DNA of 32,676 nt from CAMAUF01 sp046152925 (GTDB lineage Bacteria > Chloroflexota > Dehalococcoidia > Tepidiformales > Tepidiformaceae): the NCBI GenBank assembly GCA_046152925.1, contig JBJXFX010000110.1, forward strand, positions 1 through 32,676. The letters run 5' to 3'. The notes beneath the pieces are model-generated. The model was given only the letters and a program-made list of their open reading frames with translations. It did not search any database and had not been told where the DNA came from. Position numbers and translations under genes: made by a program. Positions 1 to 7,854 of the stretch are shown here, in pieces (within the stretch, counting starts at the first letter, position 1; each line of letters begins with the position of its first letter).

Positions 1-1041
1 GGCGATAGCCTCCTCTACGACGAGGAGATCCACCTCGCCAGCCTTGTCGAACCGCTCGGCTTCGACTCCTATTGGGCGATCGACCACCACTTTTCGCCCT
101 ACATCATGACCGGCGGCGCCCTCCAACATCTCACCTTCATGGCCGGAAAAACGAGCCGGATCGACTTTGGCACGATGGTCGTCGTGTTGCCCTGGTACGA
201 CCCGGTCGTCATCGCCGAACAGATCAGCGTCCTCGATAACCTGCTCCAGGGCCGCAAGCTCACGCTCGGGCTCGGACGTGGCGCCGCCAAGCGCGAGTTC
301 GACGCCTACCGCGTCCCGATGGAGGAGTCGCGCGAGCGGTTCGCGGAGTCGCTGCAGGTGCTCCAGAAGGCCCTGCGAAACGAGTGGTTCGCCCACGAGG
401 GCGCGTTCTACACCATCCCTGAAACGACGATCCGGCCGCGCCCGCGCGACCCCGAAGGCCTCATCTCTCGCATGCGCGTCGCCTGGACGAGCCCGCAGAC
501 GCTCCCGATCACTGCGCACTCGGGCCTCGGCATGCTCATGACCAACCAGAAGAGTTGGTCCGAATACGCCGAGGACGTGCGCGGCTTCAACGCCATCCGC
601 GCCGAAAAAGGGTGGGCGCCGGCCCAGCCGACGGTCGTCGTCCACATCTCCTGCTTCGACACCGAGGCGGAAGCCTGGGAGGTCATCCGCCGCCACACGA
701 TCGAGGCCCAGATCAGCATCCAGAAGCACTACGGCTGGGCCGATGTCGAGCGGATCAAGGGCACGAAGGGCTACGAACAGTACGCGAAGTTCAGCGAAGT
801 GGTCGCCACGCGGACGCCCGAGTCGATCGGCGAGGCCTCGGCGAAGCCCCAGGCCTGGGGTACACCCGAGACGGTCTTCGCCAAGCTCCAGGAGATCCAG
901 CGGACGACCAGCGCCGAGGAGTTCGTCTTCAACTTCCGCTTCGGCGCGATGCCAGCCGAGACCGCGGAGCGCTCGATGCGCCTCTTCGCGGCGGAAGTCC
1001 TGCCAAAGGTGCACGCGATGGAGGCAAGCCTCAATCCCTGA
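1..1041 (+). CDS. LLM-class flavin-dependent oxidoreductase, 5' truncated by window edge
   Basis: The frame is open from the first base of the window (reading GDSLLYDEEIHLAS...) to the stop at 1041, so the start lies upstream and only the last 346 residues are seen. The segment around EPLGFDSYWAIDHHF is the typical early strand-helix region of bacterial luciferase-like monooxygenases, a TIM-barrel family that uses FMNH2 or F420. Further typical features are the GRKLTLGLGRG turn and a C-terminal region with FNFRFGAMP. Family members oxidise aldehydes, alkanes or other small molecules; the substrate cannot be told from sequence. prfB follows after 44 bases and has its own putative promoter, so the two are probably separate units. 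An internal ATG at 106 could be mistaken for the start, but homology clearly extends before it. Confidence 0.85.
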   Translation, partial: GDSLLYDEEIHLASLVEPLGFDSYWAIDHHFSPYIMTGGALQHLTFMAGKTSRIDFGTMVVVLPWYDPVVIAEQISVLDNLLQGRKLTLGLGRGAAKREFDAYRVPMEESRERFAESLQVLQKALRNEWFAHEGAFYTIPETTIRPRPRDPEGLISRMRVAWTSPQTLPITAHSGLGMLMTNQKSWSEYAEDVRGFNAIRAEKGWAPAQPTVVVHISCFDTEAEAWEVIRRHTIEAQISIQKHYGWADVERIKGTKGYEQYAKFSEVVATRTPESIGEASAKPQAWGTPETVFAKLQEIQRTTSAEEFVFNFRFGAMPAETAERSMRLFAAEVLPKVHAMEASLNP

Positions 1042-1072
1042 GCCTCGCATCGCCCGTACTCCCCTCTCCAAG

Positions 1073-1078
1073 TAGGGT
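1073..1078 (+). promoter_or_regulatory. Putative -10 box for prfB (leaderless type)
   Basis: TAGGGT lies seven bases before the ATG at 1086, which would place transcription initiation at or next to the start codon. There is no convincing Shine-Dalgarno sequence. The same spacing recurs at several other genes in the window. No clear -35 was identified. Confidence 0.4.
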
Positions 1079-1085
1079 GATCAGC

Positions 1086-2187
1086 ATGCAAGAGACGCTC
1101 GCCCGCGCGCAGGCCCTATCCGCGCGCATTTCTGGCATCTTGGTGCGCCTTTGACCTCGCCAAGACCGAAGCGAAGCTAACGGAGCTCGACGAGGCCTCC
1201 GTCGCCCCCACCCTCTGGGACGACCCCGACAACGCGCGCAAGGTCATGCAACAGCTCGCGGCGGTCCGTGCGCACGTCGACCTCTGGCGCGGCCTCGAAA
1301 CGCGCGTGCGCGACACCGCCGAGCTCCTGGAGCTCGCGCTCGCGGAGGGCGACAGCTCGCTCGAAGCGGCCGCGGCCCCCGATATCGCCGCCGCCGAAAA
1401 GCAGCTCGAAGCGCTCGAATTCCAGCTCACCCTCTCCGGGGAATACGACAACCGGAACGCGATCCTCGCGGTCCACGCCGGGGCCGGCGGCACCGACGCC
1501 ATGGACTGGGCCCAGATGCTGATGCGGATGTACCTCCGCTGGGCGGAGCGCCACAAATTCGCTGCCGAAATCCTGGACCTCGCCGAAGGCGACGAGGCCG
1601 GCGTGAAGAGCGCGACTATCGAGATCTCCGGGCCCTACGCCTTCGGCTACTTGCGCAGCGAACGTGGCGTCCACCGCCTTGTGCGGCAGTCGCCCTTCAA
1701 CTCCGATGCGACCCGCCAGACGAGCTTCGCCAAGGTCGAGGTGATCCCGGAAGTCGAAGCCGTCGGCGAAATCGAGATCAAGGACGACGAGATCAAAGTC
1801 GACGTCTACCGGTCGAGCGGGGCCGGCGGCCAGAACGTCCAGAAGAACTCGACGGCGGTCCGGATCACCCACCTCCCGACCGGGATCGTCGTCACCTGCC
1901 AGAACGAACGGTCGCAGGGCCGCAACCGCGAAAGCGCACTCCTCGTCCTCCAGGCGCGGCTGCTGGAGATCGAGCTGAAGAAGAAGGAGGAGGAAAAGGC
2001 GCGGTTAAAGGGCCAGCACGTTGACATGTCGTTTGGCTCGCAGATCCGTTCCTACGTCCTCCACCCCTATAAGATGGTCAAAGATCTCCGGACCGATTTC
2101 GAGACAAGCGATACCACAGCCGTCCTCGATGGCGAGCTCGATGGGTTCATGGAGGCCTACCTCAATTCGCGGGTGGGTGAGGAGTGA
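1086..2187 (+). CDS. prfB: Peptide chain release factor 2 (programmed +1 frameshift)
   Basis: RF2 recognises UGA and UAA stop codons and triggers peptidyl-tRNA hydrolysis on the ribosome. The gene is in two frames: 22 codons from ATG 1086 to the in-frame TGA at 1152-1154, then the +1 frame from GAC 1153 to the stop at 2187. Joined this gives 366 residues, close to the 365 of E. coli RF2. After the shift the protein reads DLAKTEAKLTELDE and LWDDPDNARKV, as in the RF2 N-terminus. The stop-recognition tripeptide SPF is at about residues 202-204 and the catalytic GGQ at 247-249. The stop overlaps the GTG start of the next gene (GTGA). A tool that ignores frameshifting would report only the piece from an internal start near 1246. 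Confidence 0.96.
1144..1155 (+). promoter_or_regulatory. RF2 programmed +1 frameshift site (CTT TGA C)
   Basis: The zero-frame codons CTT (1149-1151) and TGA (1152-1154) followed by C form the canonical RF2 slippery sequence CUUUGAC. When RF2 is scarce the ribosome slips forward by one base and reads GAC. A GGTG tract at about 1142-1145 is placed three bases before CTT, where E. coli has the internal Shine-Dalgarno AGGGGG. It is a weaker match, so the stimulatory element may be less effective here. This is autoregulation known for the family; the site itself is directly visible. Confidence 0.93.
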
Positions 2188-3581
2188 CACGAGCCCTAGC
2201 AGCCGACCAGCTACGTCCAGTGTCAGCCGCCATCCTCGTGGTGGCGATTGCGTTTCTCGCCGCCGGAGGCGCGCTCGGGCCGGCCCGAGCCGCGCGCGCC
2301 GATGCGACGATTACGGAGTCCAAGGTCGAGATTGCCTTCCCGAAGGCGATCATCTTCACCCTCGCAGCGACTGCGCCAACCGAAATCCGCGACGTGACGC
2401 TGAGCTACACCGTCGCCGGCGGGAACAGCGCCATCGTAAAGCCGGAGGAGTTCAGTCCGGGCGTCAACGTCTCCCTCACCGCTGAGATTGAAACAAACCC
2501 GGATACAGACTGGCTGCCCGCCGGAAGCCAGATCACCTGGCAGTGGGAGATCTCCCTGGCCGACGGGACCACGACGAAATCGGAGCCCAAACCGCTGCTT
2601 TTCCTGCCGCCCAACCGCGAGTGGAAGACCGTGACCAACGACATCGTCACCGTCTACTACAGCTCCTCGCGCGATACCATCCCGGTCGCGGCGGCAGCGG
2701 CGGCAAAGGCGACGTACGAGACAGTCGGCAAGGGCCTGCTCAACACCGAGCTGCCACGCAAGCCGGTCAAAGTCGTGATCTTTGGCGATGCCAACGAACT
2801 GCGGGAGGCCACCCCAAGCAAGGGCAGCACCTTCGATACGTCACGGGCCGTCGTCACCTGCGGCGTGCGCCCGGGCAGCGCGAACGACCTCATCCTCAGC
2901 ACGGTGAGCTGTGGCGGCTCCGACCCGATCGACACCATCCGTCACGAGTTTGGGCACATCATCAACGCCGCGGCGGGCGAAAGCGCACTCGTCCGCCTCC
3001 CGGTGTGGATGGACGAAGGGCTCGCCGTGTTCGCGCAGGACAAGGCCGACGACTATTCGGCCGCCTTCCAGGCCGCCGCCCGCCGTTCGAACCTCATCCC
3101 CTTCCGCGAGATGGATACCCAGATCGCCGACCAGAACAAGGTGATCCTTCAGTACGGCCAGTCCTTCGCGATGGTCGCCTACCTGATCGACAAATATGGC
3201 CCGGCCAAGCTCCAAGAGCTCCTGAAGAAGACCAAAGCCAACACGCGATTCGACCAAGCCCTCCAGCAGACCTACGGCTTCGACATCGACGGCTTCGAGC
3301 GCGAGTTCAAGGCCGCTGTGGGAACCGGCGGTTCGCCGACCGCGGCGCCAACCCGCGCCCAACAGCAGGCCACCGCATCGCCGACACCTCGCCAGCAAGG
3401 GGCGACCCCGACGCCACGCCCGACCCAGCCCGGGGCCCCAGCGACCGGTGATTCGGACGATGACGGCCTAAGCAAGGGCACGATCGCACTCGTCGGCGCG
3501 GCGATCGTGCTCGCCCTCGCCGGCGCGATGACCTTCCTCGTCTCGATGATGCTTTCGAACCAGCGCCGCCCGCGGGCCTAA
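2184..3581 (+). CDS. Membrane-anchored zinc metallopeptidase, peptidase-MA-like
   Basis: This 465-residue protein starts at a GTG overlapping the prfB stop. Residues about 15-38 form a hydrophobic signal segment ending in an Ala-rich cleavage-like stretch, so the bulk should be extracytoplasmic. A gluzincin zinc site is visible: HEFGH at 254-258 and a glutamate in MDEG at about 278, twenty residues further on, as in peptidase MA proteins. Residues about 390-425 are a Pro/Thr/Gln-rich linker, followed by a C-terminal transmembrane helix (about 433-456) and a short basic tail. This fits a surface protease tethered at the C-terminus. The substrate is unknown. The gene ends four bases inside the tail of the convergent CDP-alcohol phosphatidyltransferase gene. 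Confidence 0.8.
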   Translation: MTRALAADQLRPVSAAILVVAIAFLAAGGALGPARAARADATITESKVEIAFPKAIIFTLAATAPTEIRDVTLSYTVAGGNSAIVKPEEFSPGVNVSLTAEIETNPDTDWLPAGSQITWQWEISLADGTTTKSEPKPLLFLPPNREWKTVTNDIVTVYYSSSRDTIPVAAAAAAKATYETVGKGLLNTELPRKPVKVVIFGDANELREATPSKGSTFDTSRAVVTCGVRPGSANDLILSTVSCGGSDPIDTIRHEFGHIINAAAGESALVRLPVWMDEGLAVFAQDKADDYSAAFQAAARRSNLIPFREMDTQIADQNKVILQYGQSFAMVAYLIDKYGPAKLQELLKKTKANTRFDQALQQTYGFDIDGFEREFKAAVGTGGSPTAAPTRAQQQATASPTPRQQGATPTPRPTQPGAPATGDSDDDGLSKGTIALVGAAIVLALAGAMTFLVSMMLSNQRRPRA

Positions 3582-4195
3582 CGCGAAGGCTCTGCACCAG
3601 CTTTGCGGTCCATCGCGCGCAGGCCGCGGCCAATCAGCCAGAACCGTTGCAGCGCCGTCAGGTTCGAAAGCACCGCGAGGAGCCAGACCACGACCGTCAG
3701 GCCGTTGAACAGCAACCCGATCCCCATCAGCGCCACGCGCTCTTGGCGACGGAAGACGCCCTCGCGCATCGAAAGGCCCATCACCTCGGCCCGCGCCCGC
3801 ATGTAGCTCACGGCGACGCTCCCGAAGAGCGCGGCATAGGTCACAGCGGATTGCACACGCTCCCCGCGGTCCGCGAAATACCAGGCGCAACCCGCGAGGA
3901 GAAGGATCTCGCTGGCCCTATCCAGGACGGCGTCGAACACCGCGCCGTAGGGGCTTGCCGTGCCCGTCGCCCGGGCGACCGCCCCATCCACGAGGTCCAG
4001 GGCGCTGAAGAAGAGATAGACGATGCCGGCAGCGATCAACTGCTCGCGTGCGACCAGGATGGCGGCGGCCCCGTTCCCAAAGAAGCCTACCAGCGAAATC
4101 GTGTTCGCCGTCACCCCAAATCGGGCAACGGTCCGCCCGAGGCGGTCGGAAAAGCCGGCCGGGAGCCGCTGCGGCATCAGGTTTAGGCGAGGCAT
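3578..4195 (-). CDS. CDP-alcohol phosphatidyltransferase, PgsA1/PIP-synthase-like
   Basis: This 205-residue integral membrane enzyme carries the full CDP-alcohol phosphotransferase signature: D67, D70-G71, A74-R75, G84, D88 and D92. These residues bind two metal ions and the CDP-diacylglycerol pyrophosphate. The family transfers a phosphatidyl group from CDP-diacylglycerol to an alcohol. Next to a PimA-like mannosyltransferase the likeliest acceptor is inositol-3-phosphate, as in mycobacterial PgsA1, but glycerol-3-phosphate cannot be excluded. The chosen ATG lies one base after the stop of the upstream glycosyltransferase gene, whose last codons supply a GAGGAG ribosome-binding site; a longer reading from 4264 would run inside that gene. 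It is the last gene of the lipid operon. Confidence 0.83.
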   Translation of the reverse strand: MPRLNLMPQRLPAGFSDRLGRTVARFGVTANTISLVGFFGNGAAAILVAREQLIAAGIVYLFFSALDLVDGAVARATGTASPYGAVFDAVLDRASEILLLAGCAWYFADRGERVQSAVTYAALFGSVAVSYMRARAEVMGLSMREGVFRRQERVALMGIGLLFNGLTVVVWLLAVLSNLTALQRFWLIGRGLRAMDRKAGAEPSR

Positions 4196-4196
4196 G

Positions 4197-5354
4197 TCAC
4201 TCCTCGCCCTGCGGCTCATGAAGCCGGCGTCGGCGCTGATGATGGTCGCGGGTCGTGCGCTCATAGATGACGCGCTCGTAATACGACAACACGTGCCGCG
4301 CGACGCTGTCCCAGCTGTAGCGTTCCGCAGTGTGGCGGCCGCGCTCGCCGAGCGACTGGCCCAGGGCGGGGTCCCGGATCACCCGCAGTAACGCCTCGGC
4401 AATCGAATCGACGTCCTTCGGGCGCGTCAGAATGCCGTCAATGCCCTCCGTGACGACGCCCGCGAAGCCCTCAATGTTGCTGGCGACGACGGGCAACCCA
4501 GCCGCCATGGCTTCGAGCAGGACGTAGCCCTGGCTTTCGTTGCCAGTGTTCGGGCAGCAGAACACCGCCGCGCTCTTGTGGTACCGGGGGAGCTCGTCAT
4601 AGGGCACGTTCTCGCGGAAGACGACATCGTCGAAGGCGCTCATGATCCGGCTGTAACGGGAGAAATCCCCGGCCCCAACGACGATCAGCCGCGTGTTCGG
4701 CTCCTGCCCACGCACGCGAAGATAGGCCCGCAACAGGAACCGCAAGCCCTTCCGCTTCTCGGGCCTGCCGACGAACAGGATGTTCCTCTTGCCGTCGGCA
4801 AACTCGGGCAGCGGCTCGCGTTCGCGCGAGAAGTGCTCGTATTCGATGCCGTTCGGGATGATTTGGAACGTGCTCGGGTAATACCGGTCGATCAGGCGTT
4901 GCGCGGCGGGCGAAACCGCGATCTTCCCATCGAGCTTCTTCCAGTTCATCCGCGAAAAAAACATCGTCATCCGGTAGAAGCGGTTGCCGCCCTCTTTCGC
5001 CGCATGGAAGGTGCCGATCTTCACGGCATTCGAGTACCGGAAGAGGTGGTACGAAACGAGCGGCATCAGCGGCTCGTGCGCGTGCATCACGTCGAAATCC
5101 TGCTCGGCGAGCAAGCGCTTCGCCTCGGGCGACTTCCAGGAAAAGCTGATCCGTGCGACTGAGCCGCTCACGCGAAGCGGCGTCACCCGCCCGAAGACGT
5201 GGCACTCGCCAGCCACGCTTTCCGGGTCAGAAGCTGGCGCGAAGATCGTGACGTCATGGCCCCATTTCCGAAAGTAGTGCGAGAGATGGCTGACGTGGTT
5301 GTTCACGCCGCCGGGCACGCACCAGTCGTACGGCGAGATGAGTGCTATCCTCAA
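4197..5354 (-). CDS. GT4 glycosyltransferase, PimA-like (phosphatidylinositol mannosyltransferase)
   Basis: This 385-residue GT-B enzyme begins MRIALISPYDWCVPGGV, which matches the N-terminus of mycobacterial PimA with its glycine loop after the first strand. HEP at about 93-95, a TFHAAK stretch at about 115-120 and the retaining GT4 E-x7-E motif (E273 and E281) are all present. PimA transfers mannose from GDP-mannose to phosphatidylinositol at the inner membrane face. The start is a TTG whose TTGA overlaps the TGA of the upstream PHP gene; homology begins exactly there, whereas an in-frame extension upstream looks like read-through of the PHP gene. Neighbouring acyltransferases and a phosphatidyltransferase support a glycolipid role. 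The sugar donor and acceptor remain inferences. Confidence 0.83.
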   Translation of the reverse strand: MRIALISPYDWCVPGGVNNHVSHLSHYFRKWGHDVTIFAPASDPESVAGECHVFGRVTPLRVSGSVARISFSWKSPEAKRLLAEQDFDVMHAHEPLMPLVSYHLFRYSNAVKIGTFHAAKEGGNRFYRMTMFFSRMNWKKLDGKIAVSPAAQRLIDRYYPSTFQIIPNGIEYEHFSREREPLPEFADGKRNILFVGRPEKRKGLRFLLRAYLRVRGQEPNTRLIVVGAGDFSRYSRIMSAFDDVVFRENVPYDELPRYHKSAAVFCCPNTGNESQGYVLLEAMAAGLPVVASNIEGFAGVVTEGIDGILTRPKDVDSIAEALLRVIRDPALGQSLGERGRHTAERYSWDSVARHVLSYYERVIYERTTRDHHQRRRRLHEPQGEE

Positions 5355-6091
5355 CCGAGTATCCTGCTTGGACGCTGCAACAACCGAAGCACCTTCCGCG
5401 GCGTCGCAGCATACCCCCAGACGAGCCCGGCCGCCGTCCTTCCGTAGCCAACCTCGCGGAGCGACGGGTACCGCGTCATCCGGGCCGCCGTTTGGCGCGC
5501 GACCAGCGCGGCTCGCAACTCGGCGGCCGTCGAGCCAGGGAACTCCGTCCAGCCCGTGGCAACACAGCGCAGATGATGAGCGTCGCTGCTGCCCGTCGTT
5601 GCCAGCCCCCATTGGAGGTTGAGGCGAGCAGCCTTGGCCGCCGCCTGCTTCCCGGCCGGGCTCGGGTTGCACAACTCGATACCGTCGAACACGACTCCTG
5701 CCTCTTGCCGGTCGTGCAGCCGCTTCAGCGTCGCGCTCGACAGCGCGCGTGTCAGCCAGGTCATGGGGTGCGGCGCGACGGCGACGCCGCCCTGCGCGTG
5801 GATCTCCTCCAGCGTCCGCTCGACGGAGCGAAAGCTCTTCGGCGCACGCTCGATGAAGAGCGCCAAGACGTGGCCATGGATCGATGTCACCTCCGCGCCG
5901 ACCACAACCTCGAAGCGGTAGCCGCGCTTCGCGGCGAGCTCGCGCGCGCGCTGCCCGCCGCCTTCGTCTTCGTGGTCTGTCACCGCGATGACGTCCAGGT
6001 CGGTCTGGTGCTCGACGTACTCCAAGAGCTGCTCAACCGAAAAGAGGCCGTCGGAGACGCGCGTGTGCAGGTGGAGGTCGGCCTTACCCAC
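5351..6091 (-). CDS. PHP-domain phosphoesterase
   Basis: This 246-residue protein has all the metal-binding motifs of the PHP fold in order: DLHLHT (5-10), TDHE (about 40), GAEVT with a following HGH, APHP (about 110) and SSDAHH (about 195). PHP enzymes bind two or three metal ions and hydrolyse phosphoester bonds; stand-alone versions include histidinol phosphatases and nucleoside 3',5'-bisphosphate phosphatases. A C-terminal basic region with LLQRPSRILG ends the protein. The GTG start overlaps the end of the upstream acyltransferase by eight bases. Placement inside a lipid operon raises the possibility of dephosphorylating a lipid precursor such as phosphatidylinositol phosphate, but this is inference from position only. 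Confidence 0.8.
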   Translation of the reverse strand: MGKADLHLHTRVSDGLFSVEQLLEYVEHQTDLDVIAVTDHEDEGGGQRARELAAKRGYRFEVVVGAEVTSIHGHVLALFIERAPKSFRSVERTLEEIHAQGGVAVAPHPMTWLTRALSSATLKRLHDRQEAGVVFDGIELCNPSPAGKQAAAKAARLNLQWGLATTGSSDAHHLRCVATGWTEFPGSTAAELRAALVARQTAARMTRYPSLREVGYGRTAAGLVWGYAATPRKVLRLLQRPSRILG

Positions 6092-6953
6092 AGCGGTGCA
6101 CCCTCCAAAAGTCTTCGAACGGCGTCCACTGCCCGGGGTCGGCCCGTATGTGGGCCTCCATCAGGTGGGCGAAGCGTTGCGCCGCCCAGCGCACGTCACA
6201 TTCCAAGTCGCCCGAATCAGGGACAATGAACGGTTCTTCGACCGAGACCGAAAAGTGGTCGTCGCGGAGGCGCCGTGCGAACGCGGGGATCACCGTCGCG
6301 CGGGATCGCCGCGCGATCTCCCAGGGCCCACGGGCGACCTTCGCGGTCCTCCCGGCCAACTCGACGCAGATCCCGGTGCCTTGGAGGTCGCGGTCCGCCA
6401 GCAGGCCGACGACCGCGCCGTCTTTCAGCGCGCGCAGACACGCCTTCACACCGCCAAGCGTCGCCTCGTGGAAATGGCCGCCCCCCGCGCTTCGCAGCCG
6501 CAAGATCTCAGCGGCGAAGTCGGCCGGCTCGATGTCTTCGACCAGCGCATGGAAGGCCCGCCCGCGCGCGGTTAGCGCTTGGAGACAAAGCTCAGGGTTC
6601 CCGAGATGCGCGCTCACGATCATCACCGGCCCCGGCGCCGCAAGCGGGGCCAAGTGCTCGCTGCCCACCAGGGTCAGGTGCTCCTGTTCGAAGCGGGTGA
6701 AGTCGCGGTGGGGTGTGCTCGCCAAGTCCACCCAGTACCGCGCGACGTTCTTGTAGGCGGCCTTCGCTGCGGCTTTCGCGCGGCGCAGGTCGCCGCCGCA
6801 AAACGGCAGCGCGTTGCGCACGAGCATCCGCCGCAACCGCGGCTGCGTCTGCCAGGCGAGCCAACCCACCGCCGTCGCCACCGGATACGAGACGCGCAGA
6901 CAGCGCCCCCCCACCGGCGCCCAGTACTGCAGGAAGCGGCGCTTACTCGACAC
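6084..6953 (-). CDS. Lysophospholipid acyltransferase family protein (LpxL/PatA-like), copy 1
   Basis: This 289-residue protein has the acyltransferase motif H116-x4-E121 (HLGNPE) of the LpxL/HtrB and PatA branch of the LPLAT superfamily. A second block, GLLADRD, lies near residue 197. A hydrophobic N-terminal helix (about 20-35) should dock it to the inner membrane. In mycobacteria PatA acylates the mannose of phosphatidylinositol mannosides, and the PimA-like gene downstream suggests a comparable step here. The gene overlaps its upstream paralogue by 11 bases and the PHP gene by 8, so all three should be co-translated. The acyl donor and acceptor are unknown. Confidence 0.82.
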   Translation of the reverse strand: MSSKRRFLQYWAPVGGRCLRVSYPVATAVGWLAWQTQPRLRRMLVRNALPFCGGDLRRAKAAAKAAYKNVARYWVDLASTPHRDFTRFEQEHLTLVGSEHLAPLAAPGPVMIVSAHLGNPELCLQALTARGRAFHALVEDIEPADFAAEILRLRSAGGGHFHEATLGGVKACLRALKDGAVVGLLADRDLQGTGICVELAGRTAKVARGPWEIARRSRATVIPAFARRLRDDHFSVSVEEPFIVPDSGDLECDVRWAAQRFAHLMEAHIRADPGQWTPFEDFWRVHRCG

Positions 6954-7830
6954 CGGGCATCACCCCTGGCTCGGACCAGAGCTTTCGGAACATGTACCAC
7001 TGCTCGGGGTATCCGCGAATCCACCCTTCATGGACGGCGACCGCCTGCTGCGTCAGGCGTCGGACGTCGGCATCGAGGTCGCCGGTGCGCTTCGCCTCCA
7101 GCGTGAAGTCCGCCAGGAGGCCAGCGCGCGGGCTCCCCCGGCGCTGCCGCACCGCGCACAGGGGGACCAACGCGGCGCCCGTCTGCAGCGCGAGCCGCGC
7201 TGGCCCTTCGGGAAACACCGTCGGCCGGCCAAAAAACTCGACCGCCACGCCCTTCCCCACGTCCGGGCGGTCGGCCAGGAGCGCCAAGATCCCGCCGCGG
7301 CGCAGGCCCTTCACCAGCGAAGGGCCGAGCGAGTCCACCGCCAACACGCGCATCCCCAGCCGCGCGCGGTCGCGGGCGACCAGCGCATCGAGCCTCGCAT
7401 CGGCAAACCGGTCGACCACAGCAATCACGGGCAGGTCGCGGACGCCCGCCCCCGCTGCCGGCAGGTCCCAAATCCCGAAGTGCATCGCGAAGACCACGAC
7501 GCCGCGCCCTTCGGCGCGTTGCCGTGCAACCTCCCAAAACACGTCGTTGCCGTCCGTCAGCGCTGCAACCTTGGCCGGAGCCAAGGCCGGGAGCCGGGCA
7601 AAATCCACGAGGTAGTGCAAATAGTTGATCAACGAAGCGCGGGCAAGGGAGCGCACGCGCACAGCCGGAAGGCCGGGAAACGCGCTCCGGAAGTTCGCCG
7701 TCGCGTTCCGGCGGCCGCGGGCCCAGGCAATCCACGCCACCCAGCCCAACGCGGTCGCGACCGAGTAGCACGCCCACAGGGGCAGCGTCCGGACCAGCCA
7801 CACCGTCGCCAGCCACGCGCGATACTCCAT
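6943..7830 (-). CDS. Lysophospholipid acyltransferase family protein (LpxL/PatA-like), copy 2
   Basis: This 295-residue member of the same family has H117-x4-D122 (HFGIWD), the more usual aspartate version of the catalytic motif, and a matching LLADRPD block. A long hydrophobic N-terminal segment (about 8-36) indicates membrane association. The C-terminus (WIRGYPEQWYMFRKLW) matches the typical family ending in which a W-x-x-x-P-E-Q-W segment precedes the tail. It is the first gene of the five-gene lipid operon and has a putative -10 box seven bases before its ATG. It and the next gene are diverged paralogues in tandem and may acylate two different positions of one lipid. Confidence 0.84.
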   Translation of the reverse strand: MEYRAWLATVWLVRTLPLWACYSVATALGWVAWIAWARGRRNATANFRSAFPGLPAVRVRSLARASLINYLHYLVDFARLPALAPAKVAALTDGNDVFWEVARQRAEGRGVVVFAMHFGIWDLPAAGAGVRDLPVIAVVDRFADARLDALVARDRARLGMRVLAVDSLGPSLVKGLRRGGILALLADRPDVGKGVAVEFFGRPTVFPEGPARLALQTGAALVPLCAVRQRRGSPRAGLLADFTLEAKRTGDLDADVRRLTQQAVAVHEGWIRGYPEQWYMFRKLWSEPGVMPGVE

Positions 7831-7837
7831 CGCAACT

Positions 7838-7843
7838 AGTTTA
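7838..7843 (-). promoter_or_regulatory. Putative -10 box for the lipid operon (leaderless type)
   Basis: On the minus strand TAAACT is followed by seven bases and the ATG at 7830. No Shine-Dalgarno sequence is visible in between. The 24-base gap to the stop of the upstream beta-lactamase-family gene leaves room only for a promoter overlapping that gene's end. Confidence 0.45.
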
Positions 7844-7854
7844 CCTGAGCGCGG

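Noticed and set aside
5355..5672. Upstream extension of the PimA-like frame
   Set aside because: Overlaps the PHP gene coding region; family homology starts exactly at TTG 5354.
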